The notes under the pieces: generated by a model
What the model was told of the DNA's origin: nothing
The model's input: the letters and a program-made list of their open reading frames with translations, nothing else
Databases searched by the model: none
Assembly (NCBI RefSeq): GCF_004123795.1
Contig: NZ_MSSM01000008.1
Span: 1-64,000, forward strand
Direction: 5' to 3'
Length of the DNA: 64,000 bases
From: Lacticaseibacillus chiayiensis
Lineage (GTDB): Bacteria > Bacillota > Bacilli > Lactobacillales > Lactobacillaceae
Translations under genes and position numbers: made by a program
Shown: positions 51,013-59,408 of the stretch, one piece after another
How positions within the stretch are numbered: the first letter of the stretch is position 1
Layout: each line of letters starts with the position of its first letter

Positions 51013-51594
51013 ATGAGTGTCACAACAGAGATGCAGACAATTAGTGCCGAGCAAGTCAAGACTCGGCAAGCAGCAGCGGCAAAGCAAGCCGATCATGATC
51101 ACCATGTCCCGACTGCAGGGGCGATGAGCGGACACGTTTTGGCGAATTTACAGGTTTTAGCTCGCAAGCTGGAACAATTTCGGTTAACGCTGAATGGCCC
51201 GAGCAGCGAAACTGACAGACAGCTGTTAACCGAATTGCTAGGACAAGTCCGGCAGCATTTCTCAGTGCTGGCGAACGACTTGGCAGCACAAGGAGAAGAT
51301 TTTCCGACCACAACAGCAGAGTTCGATGAATATACCATGTTGAAAGAAGATCCGGCGTTGCGTTTTTGGACCAACGACATGAAGCTGGATGCGGTTGTGA
51401 ATGATCTTGACACTTGCCAGTTATTCGTCAGCCGCGCGATTCCGCTTGCCGATAAGGAGAACAAGCTCGTATTGGCGGCAGATATGTTACAATTGCAGCG
51501 CTGGCATGAACAGAGTATCCTTCGCTTGCAGACGCGGCTCGGCCGGGAGGTTACGGCTGGCCGGGATTTGCTTGACGAGGATGAAGACGACTGA
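51013..51594 (+). CDS. Dps/ferritin-like protein
   Basis: 193 residues, mainly helical. A His-rich N-terminus (KQADHDHHVPTAG) and the pattern AMSGHVLANLQVLARKLEQF resemble the first helix of Dps-family proteins. A middle segment with DLAAQGEDFPTTTAEFDEYT and a C-terminal acidic tail (DLLDEDEDD) follow. Dps-like proteins store iron and protect against peroxide. GGAGGCGGGG precedes the ATG. Its place between the chaperone and flp supports a role in metal and redox homeostasis. Confidence 0.8.
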   Translation: MSVTTEMQTISAEQVKTRQAAAAKQADHDHHVPTAGAMSGHVLANLQVLARKLEQFRLTLNGPSSETDRQLLTELLGQVRQHFSVLANDLAAQGEDFPTTTAEFDEYTMLKEDPALRFWTNDMKLDAVVNDLDTCQLFVSRAIPLADKENKLVLAADMLQLQRWHEQSILRLQTRLGREVTAGRDLLDEDEDD

Positions 51595-51654
51595 TTGGTG
51601 ATTTTAGAGCGGTGCATAGATTGATTTTTCCTCAGCGCAGGAGGTGGCAACACA

Positions 51655-52311
51655 TTGCATAGTTGTACAGCAGTTGTACCGTTGTTTAAGAAACTCAATG
51701 ATCAGGCGCGTGCAGCCATTGACGCTTTAACCCATGAACGGCAGGTTGAAAAAGGAACGGTTTTGCTCAGCCCAGAGACAGATGCCCGTTTATTGGTGGT
51801 CGCTCAGGGCAAGCTCAAGACGTACCAATTGTCGACGAACGGCAAAGAGCAATTATTGCGCGTGGATGGCCCCGGCGATTATGAAGGTGAGGCCGGCTTG
51901 CTCAACATTGCCAGTCCTAACGTTTACACCGAAGCGCTAACAACCGCCACTGTCTGCACCATTAGCGCGGCAGATTTTCAACAACTCCTCATGAAACAAC
52001 CGCAGATCAGCCTGCAGCTGCTCACCGAAAACACGCGCAAAATGCAGGCATTGGAAAAGCAGGCGGGCTATCTTGGCAATGATTCCATCAATGTGCGTCT
52101 CACCCATTACCTGCTCGACCTGCGCACCGCGGCTGGAAAAGACACCGTAACCGTGCCAATGGCGTGGACACAACTAGCCGATTACCTCGGAACCACGCCA
52201 GAAACGGTTTCCCGAACCTTGAAACGTTTGGCAAATGAAAAGTTGATTCGGCGGACGGGTAAACAGGTGACGATTTTGAATGCCGAGGATATGGAAGATT
52301 TTGTTTGGTGA
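51655..52311 (+). CDS. flp: Crp/Fnr-family regulator FLP
   Basis: 218 residues: a cyclic-nucleotide-binding-fold domain (about 10-125), a dimerisation helix, then a winged helix with ETVSR (183-187). This is the residue set by which FNR reads TTGA half-sites. Two cysteines, Cys4 and Cys101, correspond to the redox pair reported for Lactobacillus casei FLP, in which a disulfide controls DNA binding. The start is a TTG with AGGAGGTGG about seven bases upstream; no ATG is available. It probably controls its own operon via the box at 48816. Confidence 0.93.
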   Translation: MHSCTAVVPLFKKLNDQARAAIDALTHERQVEKGTVLLSPETDARLLVVAQGKLKTYQLSTNGKEQLLRVDGPGDYEGEAGLLNIASPNVYTEALTTATVCTISAADFQQLLMKQPQISLQLLTENTRKMQALEKQAGYLGNDSINVRLTHYLLDLRTAAGKDTVTVPMAWTQLADYLGTTPETVSRTLKRLANEKLIRRTGKQVTILNAEDMEDFVW

Positions 52312-52371
52312 GTGCGGCATTTTGAAAGTAAGTTTATGCAAAAAGCCAGCGAGAAAATTCGCTGGCTTTTT
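52122..52371 (+). repeat. flp 3' end and terminator, left copy of a direct repeat
   Basis: This stretch recurs at 55053-55300 in the same orientation with high identity by eye. It includes the last ~60 codons of flp, the stop, and the terminator AAAAAGCCAGCGA/TCGCTGGCTTTTT (52340-52371). Confidence 0.88.
52340..52371 (+). terminator. Terminator of the metal ATPase-flp operon
   Basis: A 12-13 bp stem GCCAGCGA/TCGCTGGC extended by A/T pairs, with a T tract. Confidence 0.9.
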
Positions 52372-52453
52372 ACGTGGCGTTACGAGCCGAAAATGCTGAA
52401 CCTCACGAGTAAAAAAGGGGATTAAAAAAGCTGTTCGGTGAGAAAGAAATTGG

Positions 52454-52507
52454 TTGACATGCCTGATTAACATAGTTACTATAAACAATGTTAATAGTAA
52501 CTATGTT
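52454..52507 (+). promoter_or_regulatory. Promoter and PadR-type operator of the DHA2 pump
   Basis: -35 TTGACA (52454-52459), 17-bp spacer, -10 TACTAT (52477-52482). A perfect 14-bp inverted repeat, AACATAGTTACTAT (52469-52482) and ATAGTAACTATGTT (52494-52507), overlaps the -10. The core ATAAACAATGTTAATA (52481-52496) recurs upstream of padR. Confidence 0.85.
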
Positions 52508-52518
52508 AGGAGACGCTT

Positions 52519-54213
52519 ATGAAAAAAACCATATCAGTGGTGATGGCAACCTGTATCGGGATTTTCTTGTGTATGTTAGACACAACAATTATGAATATTG
52601 CTTTGCCCGCTATCCAAAAAGGGCTAAGTGTCAACTTGCCAGATCTGTCCTGGGCACTAAACATTTATACAATTTTGTTCGCAACTTTAACCATACCTTT
52701 AAGTAAGCTAGCTGAAAGGATTGGCATTAACCGATTTTACTTAGTGGGGCTAATAACGTTCGCTGTTGGCTCACTTTTATCGGCCTTTGCAACAAACATT
52801 GTTTCCTTGGATATTGGCAGAGCTATACAGAGCATCGGTGCAGCGACTGTATTCCCGCTGTCAATGACAATTGGCATTTCGACAGTTGATACGTCAAATA
52901 GGCCAAAAGTGATTGCGGCATTAGGCGTCACCCAAGGATTGGCTGCGGCTTTGGGTCCAGTTATTGGCGGGATAGTGACGCAGTTTTTGTCATGGAGATG
53001 GATATTTTTAATCAATATTCCGTTAATGATGCTGGTGTTGCTACTGGTGGCCTTTAATTTATCAATGAATCAGGAAAGAAATGCAAAGCCGATAGATCTA
53101 CAGGGCTGTATATTGAGCATGGTCACGCTCTTTTCACTAACGCTTTTATTGGTAAAAGGACGTGAGTGGGGCTGGACATCCCTTTCATCTATTTTTTTGG
53201 CAATTTTGTTTTTAGCAGGATGTGCAACATTTATTCTTGTTGAACGTTTTTCTAAAAATCCAATGGTTCCGTTAGACTTGTTCAAAAACCGACAATTTGT
53301 TGGTGCATCGGTTGCGATTGTTTTAAGCAACTTATTTTTAGTTGGTGTAACGGTGATCTTACCAACTTACTTTACAAATATTCAACAAAAGACGGAACTA
53401 GCAGCGGCGCTTATTGTTACACCTATAACAGTTATGATATTCGTCTTTTCGCCTATTGCTGCGCTGATTATTGACAAGGTAGGAGCACGGATCGTTGTTT
53501 TATTAGGATTCATGTTAATGGCGCTAGGATATGCAATGTTCTTTACCATCAATTTGTATAATTCTCTGGAGATCTTCGTTGCCTGCATAACTTTAGGAAC
53601 CGGTTATGGCATCATTGCGGGACCTATAACCGTTTTAGCAGCGGCAGACTTTACTGGCGAGAAGTTAAATTCTTCGCAAAGTGTTGCTGGTGTTTTAAGA
53701 CAGGTAGGGGTTGTGTTAGCTGTTGCTATTTTCGTGACGAATCTATACTCCGGACTCGCCACTGCAAAAGTTAGTTCCGTGAAATTTGCAAGTGAGCGGA
53801 TTCAGCGGTTAGCAATTCCTCAAAAACAGAAGCGTGTCATGCTTAAAACAACCCAAAAAGCTATTAGTACAGGCAAAACGCATCAGAAATTTCCAACTGA
53901 TCATTTTTCAAAAAAGGAACGAAGCGCGATCATCAATACGAGTTACGTGGCCGCGATTTCTCGAGTGCTTAGCCCTTCAAGCTCTGAAAAAATTCAGATA
54001 ATGACTCAAGTCAAACAAAAGGTGGGTACCGCGCTTACGAAACAAAATCACAATATAAACGCTGCTATTAGTGAAATCCAAACAAAATCGGAAGGCTACT
54101 TTACCGATGCTTTTAAATTGTTGTACAGAAACACACTTCCATTTCTGTTTGTCGCGATCCTGTCTTCGTTTATTTTTCCTGCTTTCGAACGTCGACAGAA
54201 AGAACGACAATGA
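52519..54213 (+). CDS. DHA2-family MFS multidrug exporter (EmrB/QacA-like)
   Basis: 564 residues with about fourteen helices. Helix 1 has LDTTIMNIALPAIQ (motif D1) and the middle has GVTQGLAAALGPVIGGIV (motif C). A long extracellular region (about 400-535) precedes the last helix. AGGAGA lies five bases before the ATG. It is A+T-richer than the flp operon, so probably acquired. It is followed by a PadR gene with the same operator, as in LmrR-regulated pumps. Confidence 0.9.
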   Translation: MKKTISVVMATCIGIFLCMLDTTIMNIALPAIQKGLSVNLPDLSWALNIYTILFATLTIPLSKLAERIGINRFYLVGLITFAVGSLLSAFATNIVSLDIGRAIQSIGAATVFPLSMTIGISTVDTSNRPKVIAALGVTQGLAAALGPVIGGIVTQFLSWRWIFLINIPLMMLVLLLVAFNLSMNQERNAKPIDLQGCILSMVTLFSLTLLLVKGREWGWTSLSSIFLAILFLAGCATFILVERFSKNPMVPLDLFKNRQFVGASVAIVLSNLFLVGVTVILPTYFTNIQQKTELAAALIVTPITVMIFVFSPIAALIIDKVGARIVVLLGFMLMALGYAMFFTINLYNSLEIFVACITLGTGYGIIAGPITVLAAADFTGEKLNSSQSVAGVLRQVGVVLAVAIFVTNLYSGLATAKVSSVKFASERIQRLAIPQKQKRVMLKTTQKAISTGKTHQKFPTDHFSKKERSAIINTSYVAAISRVLSPSSSEKIQIMTQVKQKVGTALTKQNHNINAAISEIQTKSEGYFTDAFKLLYRNTLPFLFVAILSSFIFPAFERRQKERQ

Positions 54214-54336
54214 CGCAAGATTGACACTTGCTTTGGAGCAGATTTTTTACGGTGACGGTTGTGGCAAAAATGGCGAAAGTTGATACTTAAAAGTTTTAAA
54301 CTGGGCTCTTATTATGCTATCATTGCTAACATCTAC

Positions 54337-54352
54337 ATAAACAATGTTAATA
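54337..54352 (+). promoter_or_regulatory. Second PadR operator core upstream of padR
   Basis: ATAAACAATGTTAATA is identical to 52481-52496. Its position just before the padR ribosome binding site suggests autoregulation. Confidence 0.7.
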
Positions 54353-54369
54353 TAAAGGAGCAAAAGATA

Positions 54370-54894
54370 TTGCAAGGAAAAGATGTTGTTTTAGGTTTGT
54401 TGAACCAACGTGATATGTCAGGTTACGAGATAAAGGACGTATTTGAAACACAGCTAAAGTTCTTTTTTGATGGTACTTTCGGGATGATCTACCCCATTCT
54501 TAGGAAACTGGAGAAAGAAGGTTTGATTCAAAAAAAACATGTTGTTCAAGATCTTAAGCCGAATAAGAATGTTTATAGCATCACAGATTTAGGGAAAAAA
54601 GAGTTTAAGACTTATCTCAACTCAAAAACAGTTGAGGAAACGTTCAAATCAGATTTTTTGATGCGCATGTACTTTGGTCAAGAGCTTGATCGTGATAAAA
54701 TGATTTCATTTATTAAGCAAGAGATCGAGCGTAAAAAAACTAATCTGTCGGAACTGACGGATAACTATGAACGTTGGACGAATAATGGCATGAATTCTTT
54801 CCAAGAAATCACCTTTATGTATGGGATTGCCTACTATAAAAGCGAAATCAAAGTGCTTAATGAAGCGTTAGAAAAATTGGATGGGCAGGATTAA
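54370..54894 (+). CDS. PadR-family transcriptional regulator
   Basis: 174 residues from a TTG at 54370, nine bases after AAAGGAG. The N-terminal PadR winged helix spans about 1-80 (VVLGLLNQRDMSGYEIKDVF, FDGTFGMIYPILRKLEKEGL); a C-terminal dimerisation helix follows. PadR proteins repress pumps or detoxification genes and are released by the substrate. Longer frames upstream lack a site. A+T-rich like its partner pump. Confidence 0.9.
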   Translation: MQGKDVVLGLLNQRDMSGYEIKDVFETQLKFFFDGTFGMIYPILRKLEKEGLIQKKHVVQDLKPNKNVYSITDLGKKEFKTYLNSKTVEETFKSDFLMRMYFGQELDRDKMISFIKQEIERKKTNLSELTDNYERWTNNGMNSFQEITFMYGIAYYKSEIKVLNEALEKLDGQD

Positions 54895-54941
54895 ATCGCG
54901 TCTGCATTGTTGCTGCGTAGATCGGTTTAACATTTAACGTG

Positions 54942-54990
54942 AGACGGCATTAACAATTTCTAATTGATTAGGAGGCTTATGCCGTCTTTT
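54942..54990 (+). terminator. Terminator of the MFS-PadR cassette
   Basis: AGACGGCAT (54942-54950) pairs with ATGCCGTCT (54979-54987), followed by TTTTTT. Confidence 0.85.
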
Positions 54991-55052
54991 TTCAGTTAAA
55001 TTGTGTGACTTTGCCAATCTAAAATAGCCACAAATTAGCTTTCTTTCAGCTA

Positions 55053-55300
55053 TGCACTACCGTTGGAAAAGACACCGTGACGGTACTTATGGCGTGGACG
55101 CAGCTAGCGGATTACCTCGGTACTACGCCGGAAACGTTTTCCCGAACCTTGAAGCGTTTGGTGAATGAAAAGTTGATTCGGCGGACGGGGAAATAGGTGA
55201 CGATTTTGAGTGCTGAGGATATGGAAGATTTTGTTTGGTGAGTGCGCCATTTTGAAAGTAAGTTTATGCAAAAAGCCAGCGAGAAATTCGTTGGCTTTTT
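55053..55300 (+). pseudogene. flp 3'-end fragment, right copy of the direct repeat
   Basis: It is collinear with 52122-52371: the helix-turn-helix region of flp in frame, but with ETFSR for ETVSR and a nonsense codon (AAA TAG for AAA CAG, around 55193-55197). The native stop and a copy of the flp terminator follow. The N-terminal two thirds are absent. It is a duplicated fragment or the remnant of a second flp gene, bracketing the efflux cassette. Confidence 0.88.
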
Positions 55301-55318
55301 GTATGCCCTCAATGTTGG

Positions 55319-55864
55319 TTAATCGTTCAGATAAGCGAGATGGTCTTTGAGGCTTTTGATGATCATGCTTGTCAGTTTTTCCGGATCAATGAGACGATCA
55401 GGCGTCAGATAATACAGGAGGATATTCCACATACCGCCAATAATCATGAGATCAATCAATGTTTCATCCTTGGATGGTGAGTGCTAGGGCAATTTTTGGT
55501 GAGGTAATTGCCGGAGCAGTTCATGGCGTTGGGCCTCAAAAACAAAGCCCAATAAATCATTCTTTTGTAATAGCAGGAGTTCACGCCGTTGCTTTTGCCA
55601 AAAAGAAAAGTAGCAGCATAGTAGGTCGTGAAATGTTTGGATTTTGCGATCAAGGACAGTTGCTAAATATGCTTTAACTGTCGTCTCAGTATAGTATTGG
55701 ACAATAGCAGACTTGTTTGGGAAATGCTGGTAAAAGGTTTTCCGGGAGACGTTTGCGGCTGCTGCAATTTCAGAAATAGTCAAGGTGTCAAATGAGTCCT
55801 TAGACAACTTTGCGAACAACGCACCAACAATCGCATGCTTTGATTTTTGAGCGGTTTTATTCAT
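55319..55864 (-). pseudogene. TetR-family regulator interrupted by an amber codon
   Basis: The frame from 55864 encodes a TetR helix-turn-helix (HAIVGALFAKLSKDSFDTLT, EIAAAANVSRKTFYQHFPNK) and continues to residue 126, where TAG occurs (55486-55484). The same frame then continues with typical C-terminal TetR sequence (GGMWNILLYYLTPDRLIDPE, later LKDHLAYLND) to a TAA at 55319. A full-length protein would be about 180 residues. The truncated form keeps the DNA-binding domain and might still act. It is divergent from the HXXEE gene, a likely target. Confidence 0.8.
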
Positions 55865-55999
55865 TGTTAAGTCCCTTCAGCGGAAAAAGTAACAGAAAGT
55901 CCAATGTGTCACCATTTGGTTAAAAATCCTTTTACACTTATGCCGCGTATTATACCCTGTAAACGTAACAAATGTTAACTCTTGAAAGGGGATAAAGGC

Positions 56000-56518
56000 A
56001 TACTGTTAAATTACTGGATATTGCCGCTCTTGTTTGTCTTGCATGATTTCGAGGAAATGATTATGGTGCCGATTTGGAAACAGCGACACTCTCAACGAAT
56101 TCGTCAAATGAAAAGGCCTTTCTTTGGTGCGGTGACTAGTGGGCAAGCTTTTTCGGTTGGCGTATTGGAAGAATTATTGATTTTAATTGTAGTTTCGTTA
56201 CTCAGCTATAAGTTACACAGTCCGATTTTGTGCCTAGCCTTCATGGTGGCTTATACGTTACATTTTCTCATGCATTTTCGAATGTGCTTAGCCTATCAAG
56301 GTTATGTCCCAGGCATTATTTCTGCTACTTTGGAATTACCGATTATGATTTGGTTGATATTGACATACTGGCAGCAAAGCCAATGCACAATTAGTGAGTT
56401 TGCCATCTACTTTGTTTTTGCTTTTATGGTTATGATGTTGAACCTCCGTATTATGCACGAACTGATGCCACATATCCAAGCGAGAATGACGACATATACC
56501 AAAACGTCATCGTTATAG
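56000..56518 (+). CDS. HXXEE-domain membrane protein, start uncertain (ATA or TTG)
   Basis: 172 codons from the ATA at 56000 (178 from the TTG at 55982). The sequence has the HxxEE motif in VLHDFEEMIMVPIWKQR, a second LEELLILI, and about five helices; the HXXEE family has no assigned function. AAAGGGG lies eight bases before the ATA, whereas the TTG has no ribosome binding site. No ATG is available before the first helix. It is divergent from the broken TetR gene. A terminator follows at 56552. Confidence 0.75.
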   Translation: MLLNYWILPLLFVLHDFEEMIMVPIWKQRHSQRIRQMKRPFFGAVTSGQAFSVGVLEELLILIVVSLLSYKLHSPILCLAFMVAYTLHFLMHFRMCLAYQGYVPGIISATLELPIMIWLILTYWQQSQCTISEFAIYFVFAFMVMMLNLRIMHELMPHIQARMTTYTKTSSL

Positions 56519-56551
56519 TGAAAAAGTGCGTATAGCCAAGTAAAGACCACG

Positions 56552-56583
56552 AAAGAGGAAGTGAGTGTCTGACTTCCTCTTTT
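56552..56583. terminator. Bidirectional terminator
   Basis: AAAGAGGAAGT pairs with ACTTCCTCTTT, followed by T. It is shared by the convergent HXXEE and CPBP genes. Confidence 0.85.
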
Positions 56584-56627
56584 GCGGTCTAAGTTTTGAT
56601 TTAGAAGCTGCTGCGCTTTTCAAATCA

Positions 56628-57494
56628 TTAACGCGCAGAGATTAACGGGCGCGTGCGCCGTTTTTGCCAAATAATGGTGGCCAACAAGATAACCAGCAAC
56701 AAGTGAACGATAGCCGATACGGCACTAGCCTCGAGTCCAAAAGTCCCACCAGTCAGAGGCTGAAATGTCGTTGTAGGCAGTGATTTCAGGATAAAACTCT
56801 CGCTGGACATGCCGGAAACCGTAACACCAAATACAGGGCCTTCAGCAAAGTTCCAAATGGCGTGAAAAGCGCCGCACAGCCAGATGCTGCCGGTCAAAAG
56901 TCGGAACTGCGACATCGCGATGGCAAATAAGAACAAGCCAATGGCCGCGGGAAGGTTGAAGCCGGGATTGGCCATATGTAGAAGTGTGAAAAGAATTGCG
57001 TTGAGCAAAACAGCCATTACGACCTTATGTCGCTTAAGCCAGTAACCCATGACGTAGCCGCGACAAAGCAGCTCTTCGAACATGGACTGGATCGCGTAGC
57101 CAAAAAAGAAAAGAACTAGCCAAAGCAGGTTTGATCCTTGAAAGATGACCAGTACTTGATACCCGCCGAACAAGGTGATGATGCCCCAAATGAGGCTGAA
57201 CATGATGAATCCGAAAAGTAAGCCCAGCGAATAGTTTCTGGCGGCATGTTCTCTTGCGAATGACAGAATATCACGATCGCCGCGATAATGAATGACCATG
57301 CCGATAATACCGATGGCCTCGCCGAATAAGAAAAGCAAGTCAAAGGATTGCGAAATATTAGTGTCATCCTTCAAGATGCCGAATAATCCCATCAGAAAAG
57401 GGACAATGTCAGATAAGAGTGACCAAGCAAATGCAATGACGAAAACCAGTGCAATCGTCATAAATGACCTAGGTAGTTTTTTGAGCTGATTAAT
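56628..57494 (-). CDS. CPBP-family intramembrane metalloprotease with probable ATT start
   Basis: About 288 codons and eight helices. It has the CPBP (Abi/CAAX protease) motifs EELLCRGY, LHMANPG and GAFHAIWNF, whose Glu and His residues bind the metal. In lactobacilli such proteins are often linked to bacteriocin immunity, but no bacteriocin gene is near. ATT at 57494 has GGAGG eight bases upstream and opens NQLKKLPRSFM before the first helix. The ATG at 57461 is 11 codons later with a poor site. Either start gives a complete protease. Confidence 0.82.
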   Translation of the reverse strand: MNQLKKLPRSFMTIALVFVIAFAWSLLSDIVPFLMGLFGILKDDTNISQSFDLLFLFGEAIGIIGMVIHYRGDRDILSFAREHAARNYSLGLLFGFIMFSLIWGIITLFGGYQVLVIFQGSNLLWLVLFFFGYAIQSMFEELLCRGYVMGYWLKRHKVVMAVLLNAILFTLLHMANPGFNLPAAIGLFLFAIAMSQFRLLTGSIWLCGAFHAIWNFAEGPVFGVTVSGMSSESFILKSLPTTTFQPLTGGTFGLEASAVSAIVHLLLVILLATIIWQKRRTRPLISAR

Positions 57495-57705
57495 CGTGCT
57501 CGCCTCCGAATAAAGTTTGGCTTAAAGTTGTCAGAATTAACAAAATAAGCTTCTTTTAGGATAGCCTTAATTTTTTAATCGGGCAAATGGCAATATTTGA
57601 CTCAAAACTTCCAATGAGCTTTTTTTATTACTAAGCTTAAAGACGATAGCGTCATCGCCACCTCGTCCATTGCCGATAAAAGCAATCAACTTTTCATTTT
57701 GCAAC
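57495..57705. other. Leader of the CPBP gene, no further gene seen
   Basis: A+T-rich sequence with poly-T and poly-A tracts that should hold the leftward CPBP promoter; no convincing hexamer pair was fixed. Confidence 0.35.
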
Positions 57706-57815
57706 AAAAAAGCAGCTAGTAAACAATGTCTACTAGCTACACATCACGTGCGTCCGCTTCCTGTGGGTGGTAAACCCCGAAACGCTAGCGTGAACCACAT
57801 CTCTACAGCTAAAAT
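57706..57815 (-). ncRNA. Candidate structured RNA with its own terminator
   Basis: Read leftward, nested helices can form: CGTTTC with GGAAGCG (one G-T) enclosing GGGT/ACCC, TCACG with CGTGA outside them, then a terminator AGCTAGTA-loop-TACTAGCT followed by six T (57738-57706). A TTGACA lies 17 bp before a poor -10 (57839-57811); this same region can form GTTGACA/TGTCAAC. No credible coding frame is present. It may be a small RNA or a leader attenuator of the CPBP gene. No known family was recognised. Confidence 0.45.
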
Positions 57816-57986
57816 GTCTGTTGACAATCTTTTTGTCAACTTAATGATTTAATGAAACGGCGATCGATATCCAGATGCAAGGCCTCTTTTCAGCTACTCA
57901 AGACAACCATACAGGAACTCGTTTGACAACAAGGCGCCACCCCGCCAACTTTCCCCCTTTTTTTCGCAAATATATGAGTCCAAAGT

Positions 57987-58014
57987 TTGTGAATGCTAAT
58001 AAGATTGTTACAAT
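57987..58014 (+). promoter_or_regulatory. ndh promoter
   Basis: -35 TTGTGA (57987-57992), 16-bp spacer, -10 TACAAT (58009-58014), about 60 bp before the gene. Confidence 0.65.
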
Positions 58015-58075
58015 AAGGTTGTGGCCAATTGACCGTACGTTGGAATAATTTTGTAGATGAGGATGTGGTGAATCA

Positions 58076-59266
58076 ATGGCAGATGTTGTCATTTTAGGTG
58101 CCGGATATGCGGGCATTCGGGCCGTTAAAACGTTGAGTAAGCTCGCACCAAAGGGAACAACGATCACAGTGGTTGACCAAAACACCGAACATGAAGAGCG
58201 CACGCAGCTTCATGAAGTGGCGGCAGGTACGATGCCTGCGTCGAGAATTACGTTTAATATCCAACAGGTTCTCCCTAAGGATGTGCATTTTCTTCAGGCA
58301 AAAGTCAGCAAGGTTGATGTGTCGACCAAGATGGTGATTTTGGCTAACCATGCGCCGCTGCGTTACGATTATCTCATCATCGCCCTCGGCTTCCGGTCTG
58401 AGGACTTTGGGCTGCCTGGCGCCGATGAAAATGCCTTGCCGCTGGACAACGTGGCTTCTGCTCAAAAAATCACCAAGACGATTGAGCAGCACGTTGCCAA
58501 CTACAAGCAGTCAAAAGATCCAAAAGACTTGACGGTGATTGTTGCCGGAGCCGGATTCACGGGTGTTGAGTTACTAGGCGAATTGACGCACAGTATGCCG
58601 GAGCTGGCTAAAAAGTACGATACACCACCGATTAAAATTATCTCCATGGAAATGGCAACACGCATTTTGCCGATGTTCGATGAAAAATTAGCCAATTATG
58701 CAATGGATTACCTCAAGAGTCATGGGGTGACCATGATGACTGGTTCCAAGATTACGAAGATCGAGCCGAAAGCCGTGGTCTATGCTGATGGCGATCAGGA
58801 AAAGAAAGTCGAAGGGAATACGATCATCTGGACGGTCGGCGTTTCAGGCAGCGATGTGATTGCTGATTCAGGCTTCCAGCAGCGGCGTAACCGTGTGGTA
58901 GTTTCCAACCATTTGAATTTGGAAGATCATCCTGAAGTTTACATTATCGGGGATGTGTCCGCGGTCATGGCAGGCGATTCCGGTCGGCCTTATCCAACCA
59001 CGGCACAGATTTCTACGCAAGAAGGCGATCAGGCAGGCAAAAATGTTGCTGCGGCGTTAAATGGTCAGCCGTTGACGGATTTTGTTTACAAACCAAAGGG
59101 CACGGTTGCGTCACTTGGCAGCCAAGATGGTATCGCCCAAATTGGCAAGGGTCACAAGTACACTGGTTTCATTGCTAAAATGCTCAAGCGCGTCATCACG
59201 GACAAGTCGTTACTGGAGGACGCCAACTTGACAACAATGTTGAAGCAAGGACGCTGGCCGCTTTAA
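58076..59266 (+). CDS. ndh: Type II NADH dehydrogenase-like FAD flavoprotein
   Basis: 396 residues. An N-terminal FAD-binding GAGYAG motif (residues 8-13), a second Rossmann motif GAGFTGVEL (about 159-167) for NAD(H), and an FAD-contacting GDVSAV segment near residue 297 follow the NDH-2 order. It oxidises NADH, passing electrons to quinone or another acceptor at the membrane face. GAGGATGTGGTG precedes the ATG. Monocistronic, with its own promoter and terminator. Confidence 0.9.
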   Translation: MADVVILGAGYAGIRAVKTLSKLAPKGTTITVVDQNTEHEERTQLHEVAAGTMPASRITFNIQQVLPKDVHFLQAKVSKVDVSTKMVILANHAPLRYDYLIIALGFRSEDFGLPGADENALPLDNVASAQKITKTIEQHVANYKQSKDPKDLTVIVAGAGFTGVELLGELTHSMPELAKKYDTPPIKIISMEMATRILPMFDEKLANYAMDYLKSHGVTMMTGSKITKIEPKAVVYADGDQEKKVEGNTIIWTVGVSGSDVIADSGFQQRRNRVVVSNHLNLEDHPEVYIIGDVSAVMAGDSGRPYPTTAQISTQEGDQAGKNVAAALNGQPLTDFVYKPKGTVASLGSQDGIAQIGKGHKYTGFIAKMLKRVITDKSLLEDANLTTMLKQGRWPL

Positions 59267-59313
59267 TGATCCAGTGGCAAGTGCCAAGCTTGTTATAGAA
59301 AAATAGTGATCGC

Positions 59314-59344
59314 AAAAGGGGCAGCGAGTTTCGCTGCCCCTTTT
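59314..59344. terminator. Terminator of ndh
   Basis: AAAAGGGGCAGCGA pairs perfectly with TCGCTGCCCCTTTT. Confidence 0.9.
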
Positions 59345-59408
59345 GATGTCTAGAGATGTCGCTTTGTAAATCAATGTCACAGAGAGCAATTTTCCAAAGC
59401 AAGTTGCT

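Noticed and set aside
54259-54369. N-terminal extension of the PadR protein
   Set aside because: PadR similarity begins at the TTG at 54370, and the extension covers the operator and ribosome binding site.
57670-57852. A 60-codon rightward frame
   Set aside because: It crosses the hairpins of the candidate RNA and terminator on the other strand; no ribosome binding site.
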